Shown piece after piece: positions 39,696 through 48,384 of a DNA stretch of 55,002 nt (its first letter is position 1; each line of letters begins with the position of its first letter). This DNA is from CAZNHL01 sp964572965 (GTDB lineage: Bacteria; Bacteroidota; Bacteroidia; Cytophagales; UBA9547). The position numbers and the translations under genes are program-made. The stretch covers positions 1 through 55,002 of the forward strand of contig CAZNHL010000020.1 of the NCBI GenBank assembly GCA_964572965.1, read 5' to 3'. The notes beneath the pieces are model-generated. The model searched no databases. It saw only the letters and a list, made by a program, of their open reading frames with translations, and was not told the origin of the DNA.

Positions 39696-40563
39696 ATTTC
39701 TTTGTTTCCAGTTGTTTAAAGATCCAATCGCGGATCAGTATAAAAAACTCAGAGCGTTTCACTTCATGGTGCGGCTCATGATGAAAACCCTCAAGTACAA
39801 CGTAAGTCACATTCTTTCCAAGTTTTTCTGCTAACTCTTCACTGGCTTTTTTACTGGTAACATTATCATCACTGCCATGTACAATCAATACAGGTTTCTT
39901 AATTACTTTGTTTTTAGCAATGGCAGCTTCTCCATGCCTTAACGCGCTTTCCAATAACTGAAAAGTGATCTTTTCATGACGCAGATTATCCCTCTTTGCT
40001 TCTTCGAGCTGTTCCTGATCTCCGGTAAGGTCATGTAATGAAATCCTGTTTTTAATAGCAACAGTTGGAGTAACCGTCGCAAGAAAACTAATAATCCGAC
40101 GCTTTAATCCAACCGGAGGACTAGCCAAACGTAACCAGGGAGAAATAATAATGATGCCCGAAAGTTTCTTAATATCCCGCTTTCGTATATAATTACTTAC
40201 AAGACCACCCCCGAGGCTATGTCCATAAAGAAAAAGTGGTACTCCATAATACTTCTGCGCTGCAATTGTGAGAAATTGTTCGATGTCATTTAACAGATCT
40301 GTGTAAGAGCTGATTTGCCCACGTCTGCCGGGCGACTGACCATGGCCAATCTGATCAAAACCCATTACTACTACTCCCGTTCCTTTCAGGGAAGCAGCCA
40401 ACTCTGCATATCCTAATATATGCTCACCATGCCCGTGTACCAAGACCACCACAGCTTTTATATTCCCTTCAGGAGACCAGACTGCCGACTGTAGTGAAGC
40501 TCCGGTTTTATTGATAAACTTAAAAGTTTCATCCGGCACTAATAATTGTTTATCTGTATTCAT
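39694..40563 (-). CDS. Alpha/beta hydrolase (monoacylglycerol-lipase-like)
   Basis: 289 aa from MNTDKQLLVPDETFKF; an ATG 36 bp upstream is less likely. Oxyanion segment VLVHGHGEHILGYAELA, nucleophile Ser in LYGHSLGGGLVSNY, Asp in IVHGSDDNVTS and His in VLEGFHHEPHHEV form the catalytic triad of Hydrolase_4/serine aminopeptidase S33 proteins. It is cytosolic (no signal peptide). The substrate is probably a short- or medium-chain acyl ester, but this is unproven. Confidence 0.9.
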   Translation of the reverse strand: MNTDKQLLVPDETFKFINKTGASLQSAVWSPEGNIKAVVVLVHGHGEHILGYAELAASLKGTGVVVMGFDQIGHGQSPGRRGQISSYTDLLNDIEQFLTIAAQKYYGVPLFLYGHSLGGGLVSNYIRKRDIKKLSGIIIISPWLRLASPPVGLKRRIISFLATVTPTVAIKNRISLHDLTGDQEQLEEAKRDNLRHEKITFQLLESALRHGEAAIAKNKVIKKPVLIVHGSDDNVTSKKASEELAEKLGKNVTYVVLEGFHHEPHHEVKRSEFFILIRDWIFKQLETKK

Positions 40564-40747
40564 GCCTATGCTGTTCTGAAAGAAATAATTTAAAATCAAG
40601 AAGCTTTAATTTAAGTTAAAGTTCTTTTGACAGAAAACCAGAAACTGACCGCAGAACTAATACTGATAAATAATACGCATTAAAATTAATCCGGGATAAG
40701 ATAAAACAAGAACTAAACATAAAAAGGCAGAGAAAGCAAAAAACCTG

Positions 40748-40755
40748 TAAATTTG
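40748..40755 (+). promoter_or_regulatory. TAAATTTG promoter element of mtgA
   Basis: Exact TAnnTTTG match with only 7 bp to the ATG at 40763, implying a leaderless or nearly leaderless transcript. Confidence 0.55.
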
Positions 40756-40762
40756 TATTATC

Positions 40763-41524
40763 ATGGCTACCAAAAGCAACGTACGTAAAAAATCTTCTTC
40801 CCAAAGCTCTTCTTCCGGCAAAAGCGGTTTCGCTCCGTTCTGGAAAAAAGCAAAGCATTGGATGAAAATTGCCGTACTTTCTTTCTTTGGTTCCACTATA
40901 TTTTTTGTAATTCTTTACCGGTTTGTACCTGTTCCGGTAACGCCGCTCATGATTACCCGCCTGTTTGAGCAATTAGGTGACGGAAAATCGATGAAACTAA
41001 ACAAAGACTGGGAATCAATTGACAAAATTGAGAACCTGCCATTGGCTGCTGTTGCTGCCGAAGATGCACACTTTAAAGATCACTGGGGTTTTGACGGAGA
41101 TGCTATGTGGAAAGCCTTTAAATACAACCAGAAAAAAAATGGCAAGAAGATAAAAGGAGGCAGCACCATTTCACAGCAAACAGCCAAAAATGTATTCTTA
41201 TGGCAAGGTCGTACTTATCTGCGTAAAGCCCTGGAAGCCTATTTTACTTTATTAATTGAGATTTTCTGGTCAAAAGAAAGAATCCTGGAAGTTTACATGA
41301 ATGTGATTGAAATGGGCGACGGCATTTACGGAGCAGAAGCCGCAGCGCAAAAATATTTTCATAAACCGGCATCACAACTTACCAGAAGCGAAGCAGCAGC
41401 CATTGCTGCCATTTTCCCAAATCCAAGAAAATGGAATCCGGTAAAAAGAACCAATTATATAGAAAAGAGGAAACGTATTATTCGCCGTAATATGGACATT
41501 ATAGGTGACCTGAAATTCAACTAA
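40763..41524 (+). CDS. mtgA: Monofunctional peptidoglycan glycosyltransferase MtgA
   Basis: 253 aa. Ser/Lys-rich N-terminus, one transmembrane helix (IAVLSFFGSTIFFVILYRFV) and a complete GT51 domain: catalytic Glu100 in AAEDAHFKDHWGF, KIKGGSTISQQTAKNVFLW, and LEVYMNVIEMGDGIYGAEAA. It polymerises lipid II without crosslinking. It is the second GT51 gene in this window. A metallopeptidase-like gene starts 12 bp downstream and is probably cotranscribed. Confidence 0.95.
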   Translation: MATKSNVRKKSSSQSSSSGKSGFAPFWKKAKHWMKIAVLSFFGSTIFFVILYRFVPVPVTPLMITRLFEQLGDGKSMKLNKDWESIDKIENLPLAAVAAEDAHFKDHWGFDGDAMWKAFKYNQKKNGKKIKGGSTISQQTAKNVFLWQGRTYLRKALEAYFTLLIEIFWSKERILEVYMNVIEMGDGIYGAEAAAQKYFHKPASQLTRSEAAAIAAIFPNPRKWNPVKRTNYIEKRKRIIRRNMDIIGDLKFN

Positions 41525-41536
41525 CCAAAGAACGAA

Positions 41537-42445
41537 ATGAAAATAGCCGGCACTGCTGACAAAATCATCATAGGCATAGCAGCCATTTTCTTCCTGCTTT
41601 TTCTAATCGGGGAATTACACTTACTCTATTTCACTTTTGTTATACTCGGCAAGAATGCCAACCGCTCCGACATCAATGCTATGTGTGTAGCTGCTGTTAT
41701 TATTCATGGCATTATGATTTCAGCTACAGCCGGGCTTGGTAAATTTCTCTATGAATGCTACGACACAGTAATTGATGAATTAAAAAACATTAAAAAGAGC
41801 AAGAACCCTTTACCTCTCAATTATAAAAAAATTCTGCAAGAGAAATTTGCCTATTATAATCGATTAGATTTGTCAACCCAGATTCGTTTCGAAAAAAAAG
41901 TACACCATTTTTTACTCAGCAAAAACTTTGTACCTACGCATGACTTAAAAGAACCTACTATTGAAATGAAGGTTCTGATAGCAGCCTCAGCAGCACAATT
42001 GACTTTAGGCTTACCCGATGTTTATCTTATCAGCTTCAAAAGTATTATACTATATGCTTCTGACTACATTAACCCCTATACAAGACAGAAACACCAGGGA
42101 GAAGTAAATCCAAAAGGTTCAATCGTCCTTTCCTGGAACAACTTTGTTCAGGGCTATGCTGTTCCTACCAATGCGCTCAACCTGGGCTTACACGAAATGG
42201 CTCATGCACTTAAATTTGAGAACTTTTCAGAAGACAAAGAGTACTTGTTTATTGATGCCAAGTACTTTCATTACTGGGATAAAGTGGCCAAGCCAATCTT
42301 TTATCAGATCCAAAGCGGCGAGCATACCTTTTTAAGGTCTTATGCAGGCAGCAACAGTGAAGAGTTTTTTGCTGTTTGTGTCGAGTATTTTTTGAAAAAC
42401 CACATGAATTTGATGCAAAGCTTCCCAAATTATACACCGCTATGA
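41537..42445 (+). CDS. M90/MtfA-like zinc peptidase, copy 1, frameshifted near the end
   Basis: 302 aa as it stands. Two N-terminal TM segments, then a cytosolic domain with the zinc site NLGLHEMAHALKFENF (HExxH) and EEFFAVCVEYF supplying the downstream glutamates, resembling MtfA peptidases. The last residues (LKNHMNLMQSFPNYTPL) match nothing in the paralogue. A run of six T at 42388-42393 is seven T in the paralogue, and one added T restores EKPHEF...LYTAMKQILKQDPKKYI to a TAA at 42508-42510 (324 aa, paralogue 322). The gene is probably disrupted, or it carries a sequencing error. Confidence 0.8.
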   Translation: MKIAGTADKIIIGIAAIFFLLFLIGELHLLYFTFVILGKNANRSDINAMCVAAVIIHGIMISATAGLGKFLYECYDTVIDELKNIKKSKNPLPLNYKKILQEKFAYYNRLDLSTQIRFEKKVHHFLLSKNFVPTHDLKEPTIEMKVLIAASAAQLTLGLPDVYLISFKSIILYASDYINPYTRQKHQGEVNPKGSIVLSWNNFVQGYAVPTNALNLGLHEMAHALKFENFSEDKEYLFIDAKYFHYWDKVAKPIFYQIQSGEHTFLRSYAGSNSEEFFAVCVEYFLKNHMNLMQSFPNYTPL

Positions 42446-42510
42446 AACAGATTTTAAAACAAGACCCCAAAAAATATATCCCGGAACCCGATCCCAACAA
42501 TATCATTTAA

Positions 42511-42812
42511 TATCAATGATACTTAGCAAAAATATTTTGCGGTGACATACATCTCAAAAGAGTCTATTTTTTTCAATCTTCGCAGCCTTACTAAAAGTTT
42601 AAGTAGCTGAATATTTGTTCTTCCTTGCTTGTAAAGTATCATCATGGCACAGCTTTAAAAATTCTACATGATACAAAACAGCAGAAATTTTCTTTGCCGT
42701 ACAGGAGAGTTCGATTAACGAAGTTGACCTTTCGATCAATCGCACGAATAATCCCATCTCAGCCAAAAACGACCAATACAAGCCCCAAACAGACTTTTTA
42801 TAGCTTAAAAAC
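42511..42812. other. Intergenic stretch, no gene supported
   Basis: 302 bp between the restored end of metallopeptidase copy 1 and the GNAT gene. Open frames of 60-64 codons exist on both strands but have no recognisable features or start signals. No terminator or repeat is obvious. Confidence 0.4.
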
Positions 42813-43325
42813 CTATTGATCGGAGAATTTCAGCCATTGATCCTTTGATATGACCATGTTCATAGCTAACCAGATCTCATCACCATTTTGTTGTTGGTTT
42901 ACTACACCTTCATTCATTACAAAACCAACCCGCTCATAACATTTGATGGCTTGTATGTTCCAGTCAAAGACATTAAGGTCAGCAGATTCAAAGCCTTTTT
43001 CAATAAACAGTTTCTCCAGCATTTTGTTTATAATTTGTTTCCCCAAACCCTTGCTCCGATAACCTTCATCAGCCACTAAAACCCTGCAAAGCCTTGGCAA
43101 AGACCTTTCAAAATTCAATTCGCAATGACCAATAACCTCTCCGGTATCGGTTAAACAAACCTTATACGGACTTCTCCTTGGGTCACTTACATAAGCAACC
43201 AGTTGTTCATCTGTAACAGGATAAGTAAAAACAGGGCCTGCAAACTGCAACAAATAGCTTTGGCTGCTAATCCATGATTTGAACCGTTCAAAGTCTTCTT
43301 TCCCAAATCTTTTAAATTCGATCAT
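42813..43325 (-). CDS. GNAT family N-acetyltransferase
   Basis: 170 aa. Acetyl-CoA loop in VLVADEGYRSKGLGKQIINK (R-S-K-G-L-G), then the Asn/Tyr-containing LNVFDWNIQAIKCYERVGFV, both diagnostic for GNATs. The substrate cannot be predicted; RimJ/RimL- or aminoglycoside-type specificity are possibilities. It lies in opposite orientation between the two metallopeptidase paralogues. Confidence 0.9.
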   Translation of the reverse strand: MIEFKRFGKEDFERFKSWISSQSYLLQFAGPVFTYPVTDEQLVAYVSDPRRSPYKVCLTDTGEVIGHCELNFERSLPRLCRVLVADEGYRSKGLGKQIINKMLEKLFIEKGFESADLNVFDWNIQAIKCYERVGFVMNEGVVNQQQNGDEIWLAMNMVISKDQWLKFSDQ

Positions 43326-43488
43326 ACATTACACATAGTTCAGGCATTGATAGCTTGATTTCACTATTTAACAAATACTATACCAACGGCACAATTACCA
43401 ACTCTTCTTCTTAATGGTTTGTTTTGCTTATAAGTAGCATCTGAACAATAAATTTGATTATTCAAATATTATATTTTAATTTTCCATT

Positions 43489-44457
43489 ATGCGTAACATT
43501 GATCCGGTTGTGGTAATGCTTGTCATAGTGTCTGCTATACTTGCTATAGTAGCTCTTGTGCTCGATGCTTTAATCTGGGCTCAGGTCTTTGATATGATCA
43601 AAAACAACGAAAAGGGTTACATACCACTGATCATATTTTCATTTTTCTTTCTGGCATTTTTTATACTGATGTCGACAAGACTAAGTGCTTTTGTAAAACA
43701 AATGCTCCATCAGGTCATCCAGGAAATAAAAATCAACAAGAGAATCAAAAACCCTCTGCCAAATCCATATAAGCGTATTTTACAGGACAAATTTCCTTAT
43801 TATCTGAAATTGGATAACAAGCAGCGTTTATTGTTTGAAAAAAAAGTATATCGTTTTATTCTTACAAAGAAATTCATTTCCACTAAAGACATCACACATC
43901 CTGATGACGAGATGAAAGTACTGATAGCTGCTTCTGCGGCACAGCTCACATTAGGGCTGCCTGAAATAACATTAAGCAGTTTCACTAATATCATTCTTTA
44001 CAGATACGACTACTACAACCCTGTTACCAAACACAAACATGCAGGAGAGGTCAATCCAAGGGGAACAATTATTCTGACATGGGAGAATTTCGTAAAAGGC
44101 TATGCCCTTCCAAGTGATGCTTATAATCTGGGCCTTCACGAAATGGCTCATGCTTTAAAGCTGGAAAATTATTCTCCGGGGAACGAATACCTTTTCCTGG
44201 ACAAATACTTCCTGAGCCGCTGGGATAAATTTGCGGAACCTGTTTTCAAAAAGATTAATTCCGGAGAGCACACTTTCCTCCGCAGCTATGCCGGCACCAA
44301 TGGCGAAGAGTTTTTTGCTGTATGTGTCGAATATTTTTTTGAAAAACCGGATGAGTTCAGCAAAGTTTTACCGGACCTCTACAACGCCATGTGCCAGATC
44401 CTGAATCAGGACCCTAAAAAAATATACAGCCGTTCCGATAACCGTTCTTTGTTTTAA
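43489..44457 (+). CDS. M90/MtfA-like zinc peptidase, copy 2
   Basis: 322 aa, intact paralogue of the 41537 gene. Two TM segments at the N-terminus (VVMLVIVSAILAIVALVLDA; LIIFSFFFLAFFILM), then KVLIAASAAQLTLGLPEITL, the zinc motif NLGLHEMAHALKLENY and EEFFAVCVEYFFEKPDEF, ending DPKKIYSRSDN. MtfA in E. coli is a cytosolic peptidase linked to the Mlc repressor. Here a membrane anchor precedes the domain, so the role is probably different. Confidence 0.82.
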   Translation: MRNIDPVVVMLVIVSAILAIVALVLDALIWAQVFDMIKNNEKGYIPLIIFSFFFLAFFILMSTRLSAFVKQMLHQVIQEIKINKRIKNPLPNPYKRILQDKFPYYLKLDNKQRLLFEKKVYRFILTKKFISTKDITHPDDEMKVLIAASAAQLTLGLPEITLSSFTNIILYRYDYYNPVTKHKHAGEVNPRGTIILTWENFVKGYALPSDAYNLGLHEMAHALKLENYSPGNEYLFLDKYFLSRWDKFAEPVFKKINSGEHTFLRSYAGTNGEEFFAVCVEYFFEKPDEFSKVLPDLYNAMCQILNQDPKKIYSRSDNRSLF

Positions 44458-44479
44458 GTTGCCAGAATATTTAAGTTTG

Positions 44480-44499
44480 AGTTCAAATTGATTTGAACT
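44480..44499. promoter_or_regulatory. Palindrome AGTTCAAAT/ATTTGAACT before the aminotransferase start
   Basis: Two perfect 9-bp arms around TG, ending 4 bp before the ATG at 44504. It is a candidate operator, or it could be an mRNA hairpin masking initiation. Confidence 0.5.
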
Positions 44500-44503
44500 T
44501 AGT

Positions 44504-45586
44504 ATGAGCGATAAGATTTTCTTTACTCCCGGCCCGTCAGGTCTTTATCCGACAGTGGCAAAACACATTCAGCAAGCCCTTGCAGACGATGTTTGTTCTA
44601 TTTCACACCGCAGTAAGAAATACGAAGCTATCCACAGCCACACTGTAGAATCGTTAAAGGCTTTATTACAGATTCCTGCAGAAAATCACATTTTCTTTAG
44701 CGGATCGGCTACTGAGACCTGGGACAGAGTAATTGAAAACCTGACAGAAAACAGCTCCTACCATTTGGTAAATGGCTCTTTCTCTAAGCGCTTTTACGAA
44801 ACATCAAAAGAACTTTTGCGTGATGCACAAAAACTGGAAGTTGATTTTGGCAAAGGTTTTGACGTTGCTGACGCCAAAGTTCCTGCCAATACAGAAGTGC
44901 TTTGCTTCACTCACAATGAAACCAGTTCAGGAGTAATGATGCCTCTGGCAGACATGTACAAACTGCGTGATCAGCATGCAGATAAGCTGGTAGCCGTTGA
45001 TGCAGTATCATCTATGCCATATCCTGTATTTGATTATAAGAAAATCGACACAGCTCTTTTCTCTGTGCAAAAAGGCTTCGGTATGCCGGCAGGCCTTGGC
45101 GCATGGATCGTAAATGAGAAATGTGTAGAACGTGCAAAAGAGATACAGGCAAAAGGAAAATCTATCGGTACTTACCACAACATACCTTCCTTACTGAGCA
45201 AATCTGTTACTAACCAGACTCCCGAAACGCCAAATGTTTTAGGCATTTATGTATTGGGTAAAGTAGCAGAAGACATGCTGAAATACGGACCAGAGAAGTT
45301 GCGTAAGGAAACTGAAGAGAAAGCTCAGAAACTATATGCTTTTGCAGAAAAGAGCAGTACTTTCGACATTTTCGTAGAAAACCCTGCTCACCGCTCACAA
45401 ACAGTAATTGTTCTGAATACCAAAGTAACTCCTGCTGAAGTAAACAAGCAGCTTGAGCCTTTCGGGATGAGTGTTGGATCAGGTTATGGGAAAGGCAACA
45501 AAGATACACAGGTACGTATTGCCAGCTTCCCGGCTCATAGCCCGGAACAAGTTGACCGTTTGATTGATAAACTGAAAACTATTTAA
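44504..45586 (+). CDS. Class V aminotransferase (phosphoserine/alanine-glyoxylate type)
   Basis: 360 aa. N-terminal FTPGPSGLYPTVAKHI, ISHRSKKYEAIH, HNETSSGVMMPLADMY, VDAVSSMPYP and the PLP lysine in FSVQKGFGMPAGLGAW fit the class V fold (SerC/AGT branch). The GPS...HRS pattern resembles phosphoserine aminotransferase, but the PLP-loop sequence is divergent, so the reaction is not certain. The gene overlaps the next one by one base (TAATG), implying translational coupling. Confidence 0.85.
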   Translation: MSDKIFFTPGPSGLYPTVAKHIQQALADDVCSISHRSKKYEAIHSHTVESLKALLQIPAENHIFFSGSATETWDRVIENLTENSSYHLVNGSFSKRFYETSKELLRDAQKLEVDFGKGFDVADAKVPANTEVLCFTHNETSSGVMMPLADMYKLRDQHADKLVAVDAVSSMPYPVFDYKKIDTALFSVQKGFGMPAGLGAWIVNEKCVERAKEIQAKGKSIGTYHNIPSLLSKSVTNQTPETPNVLGIYVLGKVAEDMLKYGPEKLRKETEEKAQKLYAFAEKSSTFDIFVENPAHRSQTVIVLNTKVTPAEVNKQLEPFGMSVGSGYGKGNKDTQVRIASFPAHSPEQVDRLIDKLKTI

Positions 45587-45987
45587 TGATGATTACACAA
45601 GGAGCAATTTATAAACATAGTTTTACCATTACACAGGCGCAGGTAAATGATTTCGCTAAAGTATCCGGCGACAGCAATCCTTTGCACCTTGATGCTGACT
45701 ACGCAGCTACGACGATGTTCAAAAAACCGATCATCCATGGTATGTTTGGAGCGAGTATTATTTCATGTGTGCTTGGGACTAAATTTCCGGGTGAAGGGGC
45801 AGTTTACCTGAAACAGAATCTGGAGTTTATGCGCCCTATGTTTGTTGATGTGACTTATGAAGCAACATTTACTGTAAAAGAAATAGACGAAAAAGGCCGT
45901 GCTACTATCCAGACAGACATTTTTGATCAGACAACAAATAAGATTTGTACCAAAGGAGAAGCAACAGTGATGTTGCCGAAAGCTTAA
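45586..45987 (+). CDS. MaoC family (R)-hydratase
   Basis: 133 aa, the short hot-dog MaoC type. FAKVSGDSNPLHLDADYA contains the catalytic Asp and His of hydratase 2, and KKPIIHGMFGASIISCVLG the conserved IHG. It likely hydrates trans-2-enoyl-CoA, or acts as a thioesterase-like enzyme. Start overlaps the aminotransferase stop by one base; a second ATG follows at once. No link between the two reactions is obvious. Confidence 0.88.
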   Translation: MMITQGAIYKHSFTITQAQVNDFAKVSGDSNPLHLDADYAATTMFKKPIIHGMFGASIISCVLGTKFPGEGAVYLKQNLEFMRPMFVDVTYEATFTVKEIDEKGRATIQTDIFDQTTNKICTKGEATVMLPKA

Positions 45988-46008
45988 ATAGTGCTTCTAT
46001 TATACCCT

Positions 46009-46037
46009 AAGCCGTTAACAATGTTAACGGCTTTTTT
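46009..46037 (+). terminator. Rho-independent terminator
   Basis: AAGCCGTTAACA pairs with TGTTAACGGCTT, followed by TTTT, 22 bp after the MaoC gene. Confidence 0.9.
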
Positions 46038-46211
46038 GTTTTGGGTGTATAAGAGAGTATAAAGCTAAAACAAGTTCACCATGGGGGCTCTTATTTCGGC
46101 TCTCACCTAAAAACCTTCCATCTGTCGTCACCTGATTATTGACAACTACTTCAACCAATTACAGTATAGCTTAATAGAATTAACTACTCTAGATTTACAG
46201 AAAGACAAAAC

Positions 46212-47828
46212 CTAAATTGGCCACAATGTTGTTGAGTTCCTATCAATCATTTTATTAAATTTTTCTATAACAGAAGTATACTCTTTTGGGACATCTTTAA
46301 GTCTCTTTAAAATATAAAGAATCTCCCCTTCTCCAAACGAAGGCTCATATTTACTGTTTCCCCAGACTATTTTTTCTCTCTCAACAAAATAGACCCATTG
46401 CATGCCAATAATATCTTCAAAAGCTTGAAATAACTCCCAAAGTCTCTTCTCTTTTGACACATCCTTATCAAAACCCGGATATGACAATAAAAGTGTCAAC
46501 ATATGGTTCGCTATTTCCTTCGCAAGACGAACAGAAGTATAAGACCCGTAAAAAAGTAATTTTAATTCAAAAAGCAATTTCTTAAACTCTCTGATCACTT
46601 TTTCCCATATATCTTCTTCACACAAAAGCAATGCCCAAGTTATATAACTTAAAATGTATTGAGATTTAATATCAAAAGTATCTAAAAACCATATGCTGGA
46701 CATATTCTCCTTTTCAGAAATATAACCAGGTAAGCTCGTTTTGATTGCAGAAATCCTTTGCGCAAAAGACCCTGCCAAATCACGGGGGAATTGCTTATTC
46801 CATGAAACCTCTTTATGCTCCTCTTGAAATTCCATCAACCATCCTCCCAAAGCTAAAAAATCTTCATTCCATGAGAACTTACTTATTATCGTTGGTGTAT
46901 TAAAATCTCGAACAAGCTGCTTGCTCAAAAACGAATCAAAGTGTTGACAAAATATGCTTCTTGTATCAGTATTTAGATCTCGCTTGGTATTAATATAAAC
47001 TTTTCTAAATATGAATTTACCAATTTCATCCCATTTCTCATCTATAAGATATGCTACAAGCTTTTTCCCCAAAAAAGATGGCTTATTGCTAGATTCCTCA
47101 AAGATCACAGCACTCCAAAAAGCACACTCACTGGGTTTTTCCTTAAGGAGACTTAATAATGTTACCTCTTTTATCTCACTTAAATCTACTTGGTATTCAA
47201 GTAAGGCAGCTCTAGGATCAGCATCCAACTTACTTAGCACTGCTAAAATATCTGTATCGGCACTTCTATAATGTATTACACCTGCCAATAAACCGATAGG
47301 ATTATCAAAGTGATCAAGATATTGAATTGAAAAAAACAAGTCTTCCCAATAACTAATAGACTGAAGAATACCCTTCCGTTTATTAAGCTTATATACACCA
47401 TTAAACTCATCTATTAATGCATTCAGCATTAATTTATAAGACTTCAAAGGAATCATTTCACAAATCGCCTTTATCATCTCATGTTGTTTCGAATCCGGGA
47501 TAGACCCTAGTCTGTCAATTAAAATTAAAAAATTAGCAAGTCCTGATGGTGTATACCTTTTAAATTTGATTGTATCCTTCCCTATAGTTAAAAGTTCCTT
47601 ACAAACTTCATGATCACTTATTCCTTTAGTAATTAAATATCCTTGGACTTTCTCTATTGGAGAATATCTTGCATTATTTCGTGGAGTTATTTGAACTTCA
47701 AAAGGAGGTAGTAATATATTTTCGTCTCTTAGTTCATATAAAATAAATATATCCACTTTCTTTGAAAGCAATATACTTGACAGCCAGCGTTGAAACTCAA
47801 CTGTTATGTAATTTAGCCTTTCTTCCAT
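46212..47828 (-). CDS. Unknown 538-aa protein of the AT-rich operon
   Basis: Start chosen at MEERLNYITVEFQRW (47828), overlapping the 142-aa gene by 16 bp; a non-ATG frame extends to 47855. It is predicted almost wholly helical, with many WxxL-type segments (NPIGLLAGVIHYRSADTDIL; WALLLCEEDIWEKVIREFKK), and looks like a solenoid of alpha helices. No ATPase, nuclease or membrane motif is seen. Base composition is more AT-rich than the core genes. It is the last gene of the operon and could be a scaffold or sensor; this is a guess. Confidence 0.75.
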   Translation of the reverse strand: MEERLNYITVEFQRWLSSILLSKKVDIFILYELRDENILLPPFEVQITPRNNARYSPIEKVQGYLITKGISDHEVCKELLTIGKDTIKFKRYTPSGLANFLILIDRLGSIPDSKQHEMIKAICEMIPLKSYKLMLNALIDEFNGVYKLNKRKGILQSISYWEDLFFSIQYLDHFDNPIGLLAGVIHYRSADTDILAVLSKLDADPRAALLEYQVDLSEIKEVTLLSLLKEKPSECAFWSAVIFEESSNKPSFLGKKLVAYLIDEKWDEIGKFIFRKVYINTKRDLNTDTRSIFCQHFDSFLSKQLVRDFNTPTIISKFSWNEDFLALGGWLMEFQEEHKEVSWNKQFPRDLAGSFAQRISAIKTSLPGYISEKENMSSIWFLDTFDIKSQYILSYITWALLLCEEDIWEKVIREFKKLLFELKLLFYGSYTSVRLAKEIANHMLTLLLSYPGFDKDVSKEKRLWELFQAFEDIIGMQWVYFVEREKIVWGNSKYEPSFGEGEILYILKRLKDVPKEYTSVIEKFNKMIDRNSTTLWPI

Positions 47829-48241
47829 TCCTTTTGTTTTATACAATTCTGCCAAATATTATTAAAGCTATTAAAAACTTTTCTTGCGCTATCAGGTTGA
47901 TATATTGTCACAGAAATATCTTTACCATTTATATTTGACAAACTTAGTCCAATATGAAGTCCTTTATATCCGCTATTCCTTATTTGTAAAATATATCTGT
48001 CATGTATTTCTAACCCATTATGCTTCCCATCAATATACTTGCATATCTCAACAGATTTAGCCAGTCCTATTTGAAATGGAATTTTATATGGAGGTAAATC
48101 TCTTTTTTCAAAAATCCCATCAACATTTTGTCTCGTAATTATTTGAATTTCTACCTCTTGATCACATAAAGAGCCAATCAAAAAACTCCAATTATCTTCC
48201 TCTATTTTATTATTTCGAAATGGTTCTTGAATAGAATCCAT
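47813..48241 (-). CDS. HDRY-module protein, 142 aa, probably the 3' part of a broken gene
   Basis: Contains IHDRYILQIRNSGYKGLHIG then LSNINGKD, similar by eye to the C-terminus of the 508-aa protein (FHDRYWLSLENDTIYHVSNS then ING). This suggests a phospholipase-D-like terminal module with an H-D-R motif. The ATG overlaps the preceding TAA by one base. The upstream 47-aa frame would join this one if the A7 run at 48262-48268 were A8, giving one 190-aa protein reading DKYFFYGSNFDVMDSIQEPF. Either coupling or a frameshift is possible; I favour the frameshift. Confidence 0.7.
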   Translation of the reverse strand: MDSIQEPFRNNKIEEDNWSFLIGSLCDQEVEIQIITRQNVDGIFEKRDLPPYKIPFQIGLAKSVEICKYIDGKHNGLEIHDRYILQIRNSGYKGLHIGLSLSNINGKDISVTIYQPDSARKVFNSFNNIWQNCIKQKEWKKG

Positions 48242-48384
48242 TACATCAAAATTGGATCCATAAAAAAATACTTATCTCCATTTTTGGGGTCAAAAAAATC
48301 AAGCAGAAACTCAATTAAATCATATTTAATTTGATCAAGTCCCCCTTTATTATAGTAATCGATATAACTAAGGAATAAACTCAT
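48241..48384 (-). CDS. Short ORF (47 aa) in the AT-rich operon, or 5' part of the 142-aa gene
   Basis: MSLFLSYIDYYNKGGLDQIK and onward to FMDPILM. The ATG overlaps the stop of the 508-aa gene by one base (TAATG), and its stop overlaps the next ATG in the same way. Its C-terminal part, LLDFFDPKNGDKYFF, joins naturally to the next frame after a one-base insertion in the A7 run, and the joined sequence parallels IVFNDPYFWGDFEES of the 508-aa protein. Confidence 0.55.
   Translation of the reverse strand: MSLFLSYIDYYNKGGLDQIKYDLIEFLLDFFDPKNGDKYFFMDPILM

Noticed and set aside
42599..42819. 60-64-aa frames on both strands between the metallopeptidase and GNAT genes
   Set aside because: Neither has recognisable motifs or a plausible start; probably chance frames.
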